A DNA stretch of 14,809 nt, taken from positions 1 through 14,809 of the forward strand of contig JASHPP010000722.1 in assembly GCA_030038035.1 (NCBI GenBank), in the 5' to 3' direction. Both the position numbers and the translations under genes were made by a program. Origin of the DNA: Trebonia sp. Lineage in GTDB: Bacteria > Actinomycetota > Actinomycetes > Streptosporangiales > Streptosporangiaceae. The notes under the pieces were generated by a model. That model ran no database searches. It saw nothing but the letters and a program-made list of their open reading frames with translations, and was not told where the DNA came from. The stretch's first letter is position 1; each line of letters begins with the position of its first letter. Below, piece by piece: positions 6,613 through 14,242 of this stretch.

Positions 6613-7698
6613 CTAGGCGTCGGAGGAGAAGCGGACCGACGTGGGCTCGAGGCGGACGCCGGGCCAGACGCGCATGCCGTGGGCGAGTTCGTTGCCTGAG
6701 CCGACGAACGCGCCGTCGCCGATGACCACGCCGTCGAGCACCGCACCCGCGGCGATCGTGGCGTTACGGCCGACGATGCTCATCCGGACGATGGCGCCGG
6801 CGCCGATCGCGGCCCCGTCGAAGACCACGCTGGCGTCCACCACGGCACCCGAGCCGACGGACGCGCCCGCGCCCGCCACCGAACCTCCGGACAGCCGGGC
6901 ATCGCCGGCCACCACGGCGCCGGCGAGCAGCAGCGACTCGGCACCCGAGCCGGGGACGGCCGGCGACGGCATGCGGCCGAGCACGAGGTCGCACGAGCCG
7001 CGCACGAACGCCTCGGGAGTGCCGACATCCAGCCAGTACGCGGACTCGGCGTAGCCCATCAGCACCGCGCCTGCCGCGATCAGGGCGGGGAACGTCTGGC
7101 GTTCCACCGACACCACCTGACCCGGCGGTATCAGGTCGATGACCGACCGGCGGAAGACGTAGCAGCCCGCGTTGATCCGGTTGGTGACCGGGTGCGGGGT
7201 CTTCTCAAGGAACGCGGTCACCCGCCCGCCTTCGTCGGTCGGCACGCAGCCGTACCGGCTGGGATCCTCCACCTCGACCAGGTGCAGCGTCACCGCGGCA
7301 TCGCTCTTGCGGTGCAGGTCGACCTGGGCGGGCAGGTCGTGGGCGGACAGGATGTCGCCGTTCAGCACCACGACCGGGTCCTCTGGGCCGCCGCGCAGCA
7401 AGGACGCCGCGTTGCGGATTCCGCCGCCGGTGCCGAGCGGCTCGGACTCGTGGACGTAGTCGATGGTCAGCCCCAACCCCGACCCGTCGCCGAAGGCCGC
7501 GGCGAACATCTCGGCCCGGTAGGAGGTCGCGAGCACGACGTGGGTGATGCCGCACTCCGCCGCCCGCGCGAGCTGGTGCGCGAGGAAGGGCACCCCCGCG
7601 GTCGGCAGCAACGGCTTCGGCGCGGACAGCGTGAGCGGCCGCAGCCGGGTCCCCTTGCCGCCCACGAGCATGATCGCTTCCAGGGGTTCACGCGGCAT
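6613..7698 (-). CDS. manB: Mannose-1-phosphate guanylyltransferase (ManB-type NDP-sugar pyrophosphorylase)
   Basis: This protein of about 361 residues should transfer a nucleotidyl group to a sugar 1-phosphate, most likely making GDP-mannose. The N-terminal nucleotidyltransferase domain has GGKGTRLRPL (13-22), GTGGG (89-93), NGDIL (113-117), FLEKT (163-167), INAGCYVF (175-182) and YWLDVGTPE (221-229). Residues of about 250-361 are a left-handed beta-helix of GA(V/I)V-type hexapeptide repeats. The sequence, including the RFSSDA ending, closely resembles mycobacterial ManB (Rv3264c). The open frame extends to a GTG at 7761, but I place the start at the ATG at 7698: AAGGTG lies nine bases upstream and the N-terminus then matches ManB in length. 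The ATG at 7704 is the alternative. The GT4 gene lies 79 bp upstream on the same strand. Glucose-1-phosphate specificity cannot be excluded by sequence alone. Confidence 0.88.
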   Translation of the reverse strand: MPREPLEAIMLVGGKGTRLRPLTLSAPKPLLPTAGVPFLAHQLARAAECGITHVVLATSYRAEMFAAAFGDGSGLGLTIDYVHESEPLGTGGGIRNAASLLRGGPEDPVVVLNGDILSAHDLPAQVDLHRKSDAAVTLHLVEVEDPSRYGCVPTDEGGRVTAFLEKTPHPVTNRINAGCYVFRRSVIDLIPPGQVVSVERQTFPALIAAGAVLMGYAESAYWLDVGTPEAFVRGSCDLVLGRMPSPAVPGSGAESLLLAGAVVAGDARLSGGSVAGAGASVGSGAVVDASVVFDGAAIGAGAIVRMSIVGRNATIAAGAVLDGVVIGDGAFVGSGNELAHGMRVWPGVRLEPTSVRFSSDA

Positions 7699-7777
7699 TT
7701 GCATCGTCACCTTAAGCGGTCGTCTCCGATGGACAGCGGCCGGGCGGCACCGGCAACTCACGCAGCATACCCGCGGC

Positions 7778-8935
7778 CTACCCGGCGCGGGTGCCGGTCG
7801 CCTCCTGGTCGGCCGCCCGCTTGTAGCTGGCCAGGTGCGCCGCGGCCGATGCCGCCCAGGTGAACTCCTGGGAGCGTGTATACCCGGCGGCGCCGAGCGT
7901 GTCCCGCCGCTGCGGGTCGTCGAGCAGCGCGCGCAGCGCGACCGTGATGGAGTCGGCGTCCGGCTCGGTGTACGCGACCGCGTCGCCGCCCACCTCAGGC
8001 AGCGATGTGCGGTGCGTGGTCAGCACCGGCGCGCCGCATGCCATCGCCTCGAGCACCGGCAGCCCGAACCCCTCGCCGCGCGAGGGGAACGCCACCACGA
8101 GCGCGCCGCCGAGAAAGCCCGGCAGGTCGGCGAACGGCAGGTAGCCGGGCCGGCCCAGCCGCAAGTGCGGCGGGACCGTGGCGACCGCGGCGTCCATCTC
8201 CTCGCTCCAGCCCCCGCCGCCGCCGAGCACGAGCGCCGGCGGGTCCGCGAGGTCGGTCACGGCGGCCGCCCAGCCGCGGACCAGGGCGGCCACGTTCTTG
8301 CGCGGCTCAAGCGAGCCGAGAAACGCCACGTAGGGCTGGCCGTGCAGCCCGAGCCGCGCCGACACCTGGTTGACCTGGCGCGGCTCCGGACGGTGGAACA
8401 GCCGGTGGTCCACCCCGTGGTAGGCGACGTCGATCTTGGCCGGGTCCATGCCGAGCAGCCGGACGAGCTCGTCGCGAGTCGCGTTGGAGGGGACGATCAG
8501 CCGGCTCGCGCGCCGCGTCGCGGTCCTGATGGCCGACTTGAAGAACAGCGTGCTTGCCGCGCTGTGCTCCTCGGGTTCGGTGAAGTACGTGACGTCGTGC
8601 ACGGTGACGACGGTCGGCCGCCCGGGCCGCAGCGGCATCGAAAAGTGCGGCATGTGGATCACGTCCGCGGCCACCTGCTGCGCGACGACAGGAAGCCCGC
8701 TCTGCTCCCAGGCCAGCCGCGCGGGCCGGTGTCCGAGCGCCGCCGGGCCGGCGACGATGCGCGCACCCGGCGCCAGCCGTCCGTACCGTTCCTCGTCGGC
8801 GCGCTGGCACACCACCGCCAGGTCCGCCCCCGCGCTTTCCGAGCCGAGCGCACCGATCAGTCCATCAACGTAACGGCCGAGCGCTCCGCGGTCGGTCGGA
8901 ACGTCGGTTGCATCGACGAGTACCCGAAGTGCCAC
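7778..8935 (-). CDS. GT4-family glycosyltransferase (GT-B fold)
   Basis: This protein of 385 residues is a retaining GT-B glycosyltransferase. It opens with LRVLVDATDVPTDRGALGRYV, the usual N-terminal Rossmann start with the acceptor-side glycine loop. VHDVTYF follows at about 112-118, VPSNATRDEL at about 148-157, FLGSLEPRKN at about 205-214, and the nucleotide-sugar site GEGFGLPVLEAMACGAPVLT at about 287-306, which contains the conserved E-x7-E pair (Glu288, Glu296). The frame extends upstream to an ATG at 9001, but that part is not family-like. The GTG at 8935 is preceded by AGGGAG 11 bases upstream and gives the expected N-terminus. The adjacent GDP-mannose synthesis gene suggests a mannosyl donor and a glycolipid or cell-envelope acceptor; both are inferences from context. 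Confidence 0.85.
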   Translation of the reverse strand: MALRVLVDATDVPTDRGALGRYVDGLIGALGSESAGADLAVVCQRADEERYGRLAPGARIVAGPAALGHRPARLAWEQSGLPVVAQQVAADVIHMPHFSMPLRPGRPTVVTVHDVTYFTEPEEHSAASTLFFKSAIRTATRRASRLIVPSNATRDELVRLLGMDPAKIDVAYHGVDHRLFHRPEPRQVNQVSARLGLHGQPYVAFLGSLEPRKNVAALVRGWAAAVTDLADPPALVLGGGGGWSEEMDAAVATVPPHLRLGRPGYLPFADLPGFLGGALVVAFPSRGEGFGLPVLEAMACGAPVLTTHRTSLPEVGGDAVAYTEPDADSITVALRALLDDPQRRDTLGAAGYTRSQEFTWAASAAAHLASYKRAADQEATGTRAG

Positions 8936-9020
8936 GGCCCCATCCGCTCCCTTCGAAGTCCTGTCAGCTGAGAGCCTACGCCCCCGGGCACAGTGCCACA
9001 TGAGTGCGGCCTGATAAGTG

Positions 9021-10052
9021 TCAGCAGGATGGGACCGGCTTGCCGGCCTTGATGGCCTCCAGATCGGAGATGGCGCCAGCCAGCGTGCTCACCTTCACGA
9101 CCCGCAGCCCGGCCGGGATCGCGCCCGCCGTGTCCGAGCAGTTCCCGGCCGGCGCCAGGAAGATCGTCGCGCCCGCGTCCCGCGCCCCGACCATCTTCTG
9201 CTGTATGCCGCCGATCGGCTCCACCTGCCCCGCCGAGGTGATCTCGCCCGTGCCGGCGATGAACTTGCCGCCCGTCAGGTTCAGCTGGGTGAGCTTGTCG
9301 ATGATCCCGAGCGCGAACATCATGCCCGCGCTTGGCCCGCCGATGTCGCCGACGCTGATCTTGACCGTGAACGGGAACTTGTACTCCTCCTGGACCTCGA
9401 CGCCGATGATCGGCGTGCCGCCCGAATTCTCGCTCCGCACCGAGAGTTGCAGCGTCTTCCCGTCCCGCAGCACCGTCAGTTGCAGCAGCGTGCCCGCCGG
9501 GTGCGACGTGATCAGCGAGCTCAGGTTCGTGGCCCCGGTCACCGGCTTGCCGTCCACCGCGGTGACCACGTCGCCCGCCTTGAGCACCTTGCTCGCCGGC
9601 GTTCCCGGCACGGTCTGCATGACCACGACCTGAGTCTGGTAGGGGATGTGCAGCACGGTGAGGGCGGCGGCGGTGGCCGTCTGCTGCGAGGAGGCCATCT
9701 CCTCGGTGTCCTGCGCCAGCGACTGCTGCGCGGTCTGCCCGGGCGGGAACAGCTCGCTCTCAGGGACCACGGCTTCCGACGGGTCAAGCCAGGCGCGCAG
9801 CGCCTGGAATATGTTCAGGTTCGCGCCTGGCCCGCCCTGGTAGCTGACCGTCACCATGTTGAGGTTGCCGACGGTCGGGTACGTTTTCCTCCCGATGATC
9901 GTGATCAGCGGCTGCCCCCCGGACTCGCCCAGCGTGTTCAGCGTTGGACCGGGCCCGAGGATCACGTAAGGCACGGGGACGAGGACGGCCACCGCGATCG
10001 CGACCAGGGTCGCGAACCCGGCGATCAGCAGCGTCAGGGAACGTCGGGACAT
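9021..10052 (-). CDS. YlbL-type membrane-anchored PDZ / Lon-like (S16) protease
   Basis: This 343-residue protein has an N-terminal signal-anchor helix (about 6-28), then an extracytoplasmic region. A PDZ domain at about 130-205 has the GTPASKVLKAGDVVTAVDGKPV core (150-171). A C-terminal Lon-type proteolytic domain follows at about 225-340, with the catalytic serine in GDIGGPSAGMMFAL (Ser241) and lysine in GGIQQKMVGA (Lys286), the spacing of a Ser-Lys dyad. Domain order and length match YlbL; the Bacillus subtilis member is known as DdcP, a protease in DNA-damage checkpoint recovery. The actinomycete substrate is unknown. It is last in a minus-strand run, only 10 bp after moaE, so co-transcription is likely. 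The ATG has no strong Shine-Dalgarno. Confidence 0.92.
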   Translation of the reverse strand: MSRRSLTLLIAGFATLVAIAVAVLVPVPYVILGPGPTLNTLGESGGQPLITIIGRKTYPTVGNLNMVTVSYQGGPGANLNIFQALRAWLDPSEAVVPESELFPPGQTAQQSLAQDTEEMASSQQTATAAALTVLHIPYQTQVVVMQTVPGTPASKVLKAGDVVTAVDGKPVTGATNLSSLITSHPAGTLLQLTVLRDGKTLQLSVRSENSGGTPIIGVEVQEEYKFPFTVKISVGDIGGPSAGMMFALGIIDKLTQLNLTGGKFIAGTGEITSAGQVEPIGGIQQKMVGARDAGATIFLAPAGNCSDTAGAIPAGLRVVKVSTLAGAISDLEAIKAGKPVPSC

Positions 10053-10062
10053 GCTCGGAAGA

Positions 10063-10488
10063 CTACGCGCTGGCGACCCACTCGGCGGTCCCGTCGGTGA
10101 AGCGCTGGTGCTTCCAGATCGGCACCGACGCCTTCAGCTCGTCGATCAGCGCGTGGCAGGCCGTGAAGGCCTCCGCGCGGTGCCCGCAGGAGACGCCGAC
10201 GACCACCGCCAGGTCACCGATCCCCAGGTCGCCGGTGCGGTGCACCGCCGCCAGGCCGATGACGTCGTCGTACTTGGCGGCGATCTCTTCGACGACCCGC
10301 CGCAGTTCGGCCTCCGCGGAGGGATGAGCGGTGTACGACAGCCCTGTCACGCCCCGGTCGCTGTCGTTGTCGCGCACCACGCCTGCGAACAGCACCAGGC
10401 CTCCTGCCGCGGGGTCCGCCACCGCCACCCGCACCTCGTCGACGGACAGTTCGGTGTCCCGGATCGCGATCAGCCTGATCTGGCTCAC
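10063..10488 (-). CDS. moaE: Molybdopterin synthase catalytic subunit MoaE
   Basis: This 141-residue protein is the large subunit of molybdopterin synthase, which inserts two sulfurs into precursor Z (cPMP) using thiocarboxylated MoaD. Recognisable elements are LVLFAGVVRDND (31-42), VHRTGDLGIGD (82-92), VVVGVSCGHR (95-104) and KASVPIWKHQ (119-128). Lys119 and Lys126 fall at the same numbers as the active-site lysines of E. coli MoaE. The start is a GTG at 10488 in GTGAGCC, without a clear Shine-Dalgarno. No moaD or moaA is in view. The upstream SDR-like gene reads through this gene in another frame. The GTGA at the start also contains a TGA that would close the third minus-strand frame, an arrangement typical of coupled genes. 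Confidence 0.95.
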   Translation of the reverse strand: MSQIRLIAIRDTELSVDEVRVAVADPAAGGLVLFAGVVRDNDSDRGVTGLSYTAHPSAEAELRRVVEEIAAKYDDVIGLAAVHRTGDLGIGDLAVVVGVSCGHRAEAFTACHALIDELKASVPIWKHQRFTDGTAEWVASA

Positions 10489-11635
10489 GCGTCCACGGTA
10501 CCGCGCCTGGCGAAGATCGTAACGACCGGTTCCTGCGGCGTGCGGCGCGGACGATCGCGGCGGTGCCGATGACGGCCGCGGTCCCCGCGGCGGCCGTGAT
10601 CGCCGCCTCCTTTCTCGCGATCCTGCGGCCCGCCACGGCGCGGTGCCCGCTGCGGGCGGCGAGCAGCAGCGACAGCGCCTCGGCGTTGCCGTAAGCGGGC
10701 CGCCACCCGGCGGCGCGCAGCGCCGCGCAGTCGACCACCCACGGGTACACCACGTACCGCAGGTCCGCGGCCGGCGCCGGCGTCACGCCCATCCGGTGCA
10801 GTCGCTGGGCGGTGCCGAACGTCAGCCGCGCGGGGAGCTCGAACGACTTCATCCCGCTGAGCTGTTCCACCTCCGGCTCCTCAAGCCAGCCTTCGCAGCC
10901 TGCCGCGAAGTCACCGCTGACCACCCCTGCCGCGGCGAGCTCGAGCGCCGAGACCAGGTCATCGACGTGGCAGAACTGCCAGCGCGGTGCGCAGCCGCGG
11001 ACCACGAGCAGCCGCGGCGCCTCGAAATGCCTGGTCAGCAGCGTGTCCACCGCGTCACCCACCAGGGCGGCCGGCCGCACCACCGTGACCGAGGTGCCCG
11101 GGTTGACCCGGCGCGAGCGGCGCGCGAGCTCCTCGATCTCCAGCAGGTCCCCCGCCACGCTGCCGTCCGCGTCCGCGAGCAGCGGCGCATCCTCGGGCAG
11201 CGGCACCGGGTTGTCCGGCCGCGCCCCGTACACCATCGCGCTCGTCACAAGGACGACCCGGCCGACGCGCTCGGCGGCGGCGGCGGTCAGCACTGTCTGC
11301 GCGCCGCGCACGTTGAACGCGCGGCGCTTCCTTGGGTCGGCGGCGGCCGAGGTGTCCATGTCCGCGTGCACCACCACGTCGACCCCGGCCAGCCGCGCGG
11401 CAAGCGCCGGGTCACGGACGTCGGCGACCCGCCAGGTTACCCCGACGGCGTCGCCGCGGTGGTCGTCGATCGCCACCACGCGGTTGACCAGCGGCGACTG
11501 AGCCAGGCGGACGGCGAGGGCGTGCCCGATGCCGCGGGCCGCCCCGGTGACCGCCACGACCGGCAGCGCCGACGTGGTGCTACGCTCACGGCGAACGCTG
11601 CGCTCGTGGCGAACCTGCCGTCTCGCGTTTCTCAA
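10214..11635 (-). CDS. Atypical extended SDR / NAD-dependent epimerase-like protein with a read-through tail
   Basis: The protein has an N-terminal Rossmann site VAVTGAARGIG (27-37), VVAIDDHRGD, DVRDP (72-76) and an NVRGAQTVLTAA helix (108-119), all extended-SDR features. SAMVYGARPDN (132-142) has the tyrosine of YxxxK but no lysine four residues later, so classical catalysis is doubtful. The family should end near residue 370, after a hydrophobic Ala/Gly stretch and RAARRRN. Here the frame stays open to TGA at 10214-10216, adding about 100 residues; from about residue 383 this is another frame of moaE and has an Arg/Gly-rich shadow-like composition. A lost stop or frameshift near 10500-10530 is likely. 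The start is TTG at 11635, supported by GGGAG nine bases upstream. It leads a minus-strand run with moaE and the PDZ protease. Substrate unknown. Confidence 0.75.
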   Translation of the reverse strand: MRNARRQVRHERSVRRERSTTSALPVVAVTGAARGIGHALAVRLAQSPLVNRVVAIDDHRGDAVGVTWRVADVRDPALAARLAGVDVVVHADMDTSAAADPRKRRAFNVRGAQTVLTAAAAERVGRVVLVTSAMVYGARPDNPVPLPEDAPLLADADGSVAGDLLEIEELARRSRRVNPGTSVTVVRPAALVGDAVDTLLTRHFEAPRLLVVRGCAPRWQFCHVDDLVSALELAAAGVVSGDFAAGCEGWLEEPEVEQLSGMKSFELPARLTFGTAQRLHRMGVTPAPAADLRYVVYPWVVDCAALRAAGWRPAYGNAEALSLLLAARSGHRAVAGRRIARKEAAITAAAGTAAVIGTAAIVRAARRRNRSLRSSPGAVPWTREPDQADRDPGHRTVRRRGAGGGGGPRGRRPGAVRRRGARQRQRPGRDRAVVHRSSLRGGRTAAGRRRDRRQVRRRHRPGGGAPHRRPGDR

Positions 11636-11713
11636 AATCGGCTGCTCCCGAATAGCGTTGCGAGTATGACCCTTCTATCCTGCCCGACCACCTGACAGCT
11701 GAGCGGAGGCACC
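11636..11713. promoter_or_regulatory. Divergent intergenic region between the SDR-like and zincin genes
   Basis: This 78-bp gap must serve two divergent genes. The plus side has GGAGG at 11705-11709, four bases before the ATG of the zincin gene. The minus side has GGGAG (11649-11645), nine bases before the TTG of the SDR-like gene. AT-richer sequence lies between, for example TATCCT at 11676-11681 on the plus strand and CATACT on the minus strand at 11668-11663. I could not pair these with convincing -35 elements, so the promoters are inferred from orientation. Confidence 0.4.
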
Positions 11714-13099
11714 ATGGCTGACCGACCTCCCTTCGGCTTCGGCCCGCCCGGGCGGCCCGGCGACGACGAGCCGAAGCCAGGCGACCAGGGGCCGCTCGGA
11801 CCGTTCGGCGGAGCCGGCGGCGCGGACGTCCCGGTCGGACCGAACCAGTTCGCCGACGCCCTCCGTCAGTTCGCCGACCTGCTGTCCTACAGCGGCGGCC
11901 CGGTGAACTGGGAGCTCGCCAAGAACCTGGCCAGGCAGACCATCGCGGCTAAGGGTGACCCTAGCGTGCTGGCGAACGAGCGCGCCGCGGTGACCGAGGC
12001 GATCCGGCTCGCCGACCTGTGGCTGGACGACGTCACCGAGTTCCCGTCCGGCATCAGGAAGATCGAGGCGTGGAGCCAGTCCGAATGGCTCGAGGCCACG
12101 TTCCCTGTCTGGTCCTCGCTGTGCGAGCCGATCGCGGTCAAGGGCGTCGACGCGATGAGCTCGATGCTGAACATCGACCCATCCCAACTCGGGGAGGACC
12201 TCCCCGAGGAGATGCGCGCCGCGCTCGGCAGCCTGGGCGGGCTCGGCGGGCTGGCCGGCCTCACCCCGATGCTGCGGCAGCTCGGCGGCGCCATGATCGG
12301 CGGCCAGACCGGGGCGGCGGTCGGCGAGCTGGCCGGTGAGATGGTCAGCTCCACCGACATCGGGCTCCCGCTCGGCCCGGAGGGGACCGCGGCGCTGCTG
12401 CCCGCCGGCGTCTCCGCCTTCGGCGCCGGCCTTTCCGTCGACATCGGCGAGGTGCGGCTGTTCCTCGCCCTGCGCGAGGCGGCGCACCACCGGCTGTTCG
12501 GGCACGTGCCCTGGCTGCGCCAGCACCTGCTCGGCGCGGTCGAGGCATACGCCAGCGGGATCACCGTGGACATGAGCCGGCTTCGCGAGGCGATGCCGGA
12601 CATCGACATCAACAACCCGGAGGCGCTGCGCGAGGCGCTGGCAGGCGAAACGCTGTTCCGGCCTGAGGACACCCCGCAGCAGAAGGCGGCACTCGCCCGG
12701 CTCGAGACCGCGCTCGCCCTGGTGGAAGGGTGGGTGGCGACCGTCGTCCCGGCGGCCGCGGGACACCGTCTGACACATGCGGACGCGCTCGCCGAAGCGA
12801 TCCGCAGGCGCCGGGCGACGGGAGGTCCGGCAGAACGGACGTTCGCGACTCTGGTCGGCCTCGAGCTTCGCCCGCGGATGCTACGCGAGGCGGCGGTGCT
12901 CTGGGCGGGACTGACCGCTGCCCGCGGGGCGCAGGAGCGCGACGCGCTGTGGGATCACCCCGACCTGCTGCCGACCGCGGCGGACCTTGACAACCCTGAC
13001 GCGTTCGTGCGCGGCCAGGATGAGCTGGACATTTCGGGCCTAACCGGCGATCAGCCGGACGTGCCGGGGGAACAGGAGGGCGGCCCCGGGAGCGCGTGA
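11714..13099 (+). CDS. Zinc-dependent metalloprotease-like protein (DUF2342 / zincin_2 family)
   Basis: This 461-residue protein resembles the actinobacterial DUF2342 family annotated as putative zinc-dependent metalloproteases. A Pro/Gly-rich N-terminus (1-45) precedes a helical core with FADALRQFADLLSYSGGPVNWELA (46-69), EAWSQSEWLEATFPVW (118-133), a Gly-rich stretch LGSLGGLGGLAGL (171-183) and GGQTGAAVGELAGEMV (196-211). The putative active-site helix is ALREAAHHRLFGHVPWL (252-268), followed by ALVEGWVATVV (335-345), where Glu338 could be a third ligand. The motif reads REAAH, not HEXXH, so metal binding and proteolysis are not assured by sequence. The start is well supported by GGAGG four bases before the ATG. 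The ThiF-like gene follows closely. Related proteins are sometimes labelled F420-associated, but no role is demonstrated here. Confidence 0.85.
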   Translation: MADRPPFGFGPPGRPGDDEPKPGDQGPLGPFGGAGGADVPVGPNQFADALRQFADLLSYSGGPVNWELAKNLARQTIAAKGDPSVLANERAAVTEAIRLADLWLDDVTEFPSGIRKIEAWSQSEWLEATFPVWSSLCEPIAVKGVDAMSSMLNIDPSQLGEDLPEEMRAALGSLGGLGGLAGLTPMLRQLGGAMIGGQTGAAVGELAGEMVSSTDIGLPLGPEGTAALLPAGVSAFGAGLSVDIGEVRLFLALREAAHHRLFGHVPWLRQHLLGAVEAYASGITVDMSRLREAMPDIDINNPEALREALAGETLFRPEDTPQQKAALARLETALALVEGWVATVVPAAAGHRLTHADALAEAIRRRRATGGPAERTFATLVGLELRPRMLREAAVLWAGLTAARGAQERDALWDHPDLLPTAADLDNPDAFVRGQDELDISGLTGDQPDVPGEQEGGPGSA

Positions 13100-13103
13100 C
13101 GCG

Positions 13104-13127
13104 CGGAATGTACCGGAATGTCGGTAC
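13104..13127. promoter_or_regulatory. Short direct repeat and hairpin before the ThiF-like gene
   Basis: CGGAATGT occurs at 13104-13111 and 13114-13121, 10 bp apart. GTACCG (13110-13115) and CGGTAC (13122-13127) form a 6-bp stem with a 6-nt loop. The element lies just after the zincin stop and ends 19 bp before the ATG at 13147. It could be a small operator or a translational hairpin controlling that gene. If translation instead begins at the GTG at 13096, the element is coding. Evidence is limited to the pattern. Confidence 0.35.
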
Positions 13128-13146
13128 CCGATGTCACGCTGTGCGC

Positions 13147-14238
13147 ATGAGACCTGCACTCAAAGCCGGCTTGCGGCCGCTCTGGCGGGACCGCGACACG
13201 CTGCAAGTCGGTGTCGATCCCCGGCGGGCCGCGGCGCTGACCGGGCTGGGCAAGGCGGCGGCGATCGTGTCCCTGCTCGACGGGTCACGGGACAGCGCCG
13301 AGGTGGTGCGCAGCGCGGCCGCCTACGGCATCGCGCCTGAGGCGGCCAACCGGATGCTCGGCCTGCTCGCCTCGGCAGGCGTCCTTGACGACTTCCCCGC
13401 CGACCTGCACAGGACGCTGCCCGACTACCTGCGGGCGCGGCTGGCTCCCGAGCTGGCCTGCGCCGCCCTGGCGTACGACCACGGGGACGGCGGCGCCCGC
13501 GTGATCGCGCGCCGCCGCGCGGCGTTCGTGCGCGTCTACGGCGCGGGCCGGGTCGGCGCCTGCACGGCCACGTTCCTCGCGGCCTCGGGCATCGCGTGGG
13601 TCAGCTGCCGCGACACGCAGACGGCGGCTCCAGGGGACATCGCGCCGGCCGGACTTGAGGCCGCCGACGTGGGCACGGGCCGCGCCGCCGGAGTCGCCCG
13701 CGCGATCTGGCGGGTCGCCCCTGAGGTGCGGACGGCGGATGACGCCACCCGGGTGCCCGACCTCGCGGTGCTCGCGGCCCGGCCGGATCCCGTCGAGGTC
13801 GCCGAGCTCATGCGCAACCGGGTGCCCCACCTCGCGGTCCGGGCCGACGAGGCGATCGGCGTGGTCGGCCCGCTGGTGGAGCCCGGACGTTCGGCGTGCC
13901 TGCGGTGCGTCGACCTGAGCAAGGCGGCGCGCGATCGCGCCTGGCCGGTGATCCTCGCGCAGGCCGGCTGCGCGCCCGCGCCCGGCGTCTGTCCGCCCGC
14001 CTGCGACACCGTGCTGGCCGCCGCCACCGCGGCGCTGGCCGCGGCGCAGGCGCTGGCCTTCCTCGACCGCGCCGGGGCGCAGCCGCCGGTCACCGCCAAC
14101 GGGACACTCGAGGTCGTGCTGCCCGACTGGCAGTGGCGGCGCCGCAGCTGGCCGCCGCACGCCGCCTGCACGTGCGGCGCGACCGGTGCGGTGACCGGGC
14201 CTGGCTGGCAGAAGAGGTCGTCGACTGACGGAGAATAA
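13147..14238 (+). CDS. ThiF/E1-like protein with N-terminal winged-helix-like domain (TOMM leader-binding-type annotation)
   Basis: From the ATG at 13147 this is 363 residues. Residues 1-85 (LRPLWRDRDTLQVGVDP ... LDGSRDSAEVV ... LGLLASAGVLDD) resemble the small winged-helix, peptide-clamp-like module of the 'TOMM precursor leader peptide-binding' and ThiF-like proteins. An E1-like Rossmann fold follows with VYGAGRVGA (130-138). A probable zinc site is CLRC (251-254) plus CTC (341-343). The Arg expected after the nucleotide loop of ThiF/MoeB is not seen, and Arg179 stands where a conserved Lys is expected, so adenylation activity is doubtful. An upstream GTG at 13096 overlaps the zincin TGA and would add 17 residues; I prefer the ATG because the family-like sequence starts there. 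Its TAA lies within the ribosome-binding region of the AarF-like gene. No YcaO or precursor peptide gene is visible, so a RiPP role is speculative. Confidence 0.7.
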   Translation: MRPALKAGLRPLWRDRDTLQVGVDPRRAAALTGLGKAAAIVSLLDGSRDSAEVVRSAAAYGIAPEAANRMLGLLASAGVLDDFPADLHRTLPDYLRARLAPELACAALAYDHGDGGARVIARRRAAFVRVYGAGRVGACTATFLAASGIAWVSCRDTQTAAPGDIAPAGLEAADVGTGRAAGVARAIWRVAPEVRTADDATRVPDLAVLAARPDPVEVAELMRNRVPHLAVRADEAIGVVGPLVEPGRSACLRCVDLSKAARDRAWPVILAQAGCAPAPGVCPPACDTVLAAATAALAAAQALAFLDRAGAQPPVTANGTLEVVLPDWQWRRRSWPPHAACTCGATGAVTGPGWQKRSSTDGE

Positions 14239-14242
14239 AGCT

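Noticed and set aside
6332..6616. Plus-strand open frame of 94 codons in the gene-free region
   Set aside because: Gly/Arg-rich composition typical of noncoding GC-rich DNA, and it ends over the manB stop.
7699..7761. N-terminal extension of the manB-like gene to the GTG at 7761
   Set aside because: The Arg/Cys-rich extension is not family-like, and a good ribosome binding site precedes the ATG pair at 7698/7704.
8987..8997. Small palindrome GGCACAGTGCC between the PDZ protease and glycosyltransferase genes
   Set aside because: Arms are only 5 bp; expected by chance in this composition and not placed at a clear promoter or stop.
8936..9001. N-terminal extension of the glycosyltransferase to the ATG at 9001
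   Set aside because: The extra 22 residues do not look like the family; a GTG with AGGGAG upstream gives the normal N-terminus.
11675..12778. Minus-strand open frame of 367 codons
   Set aside because: Antisense to the zincin-family gene, which has a well-placed GGAGG and family-like sequence.
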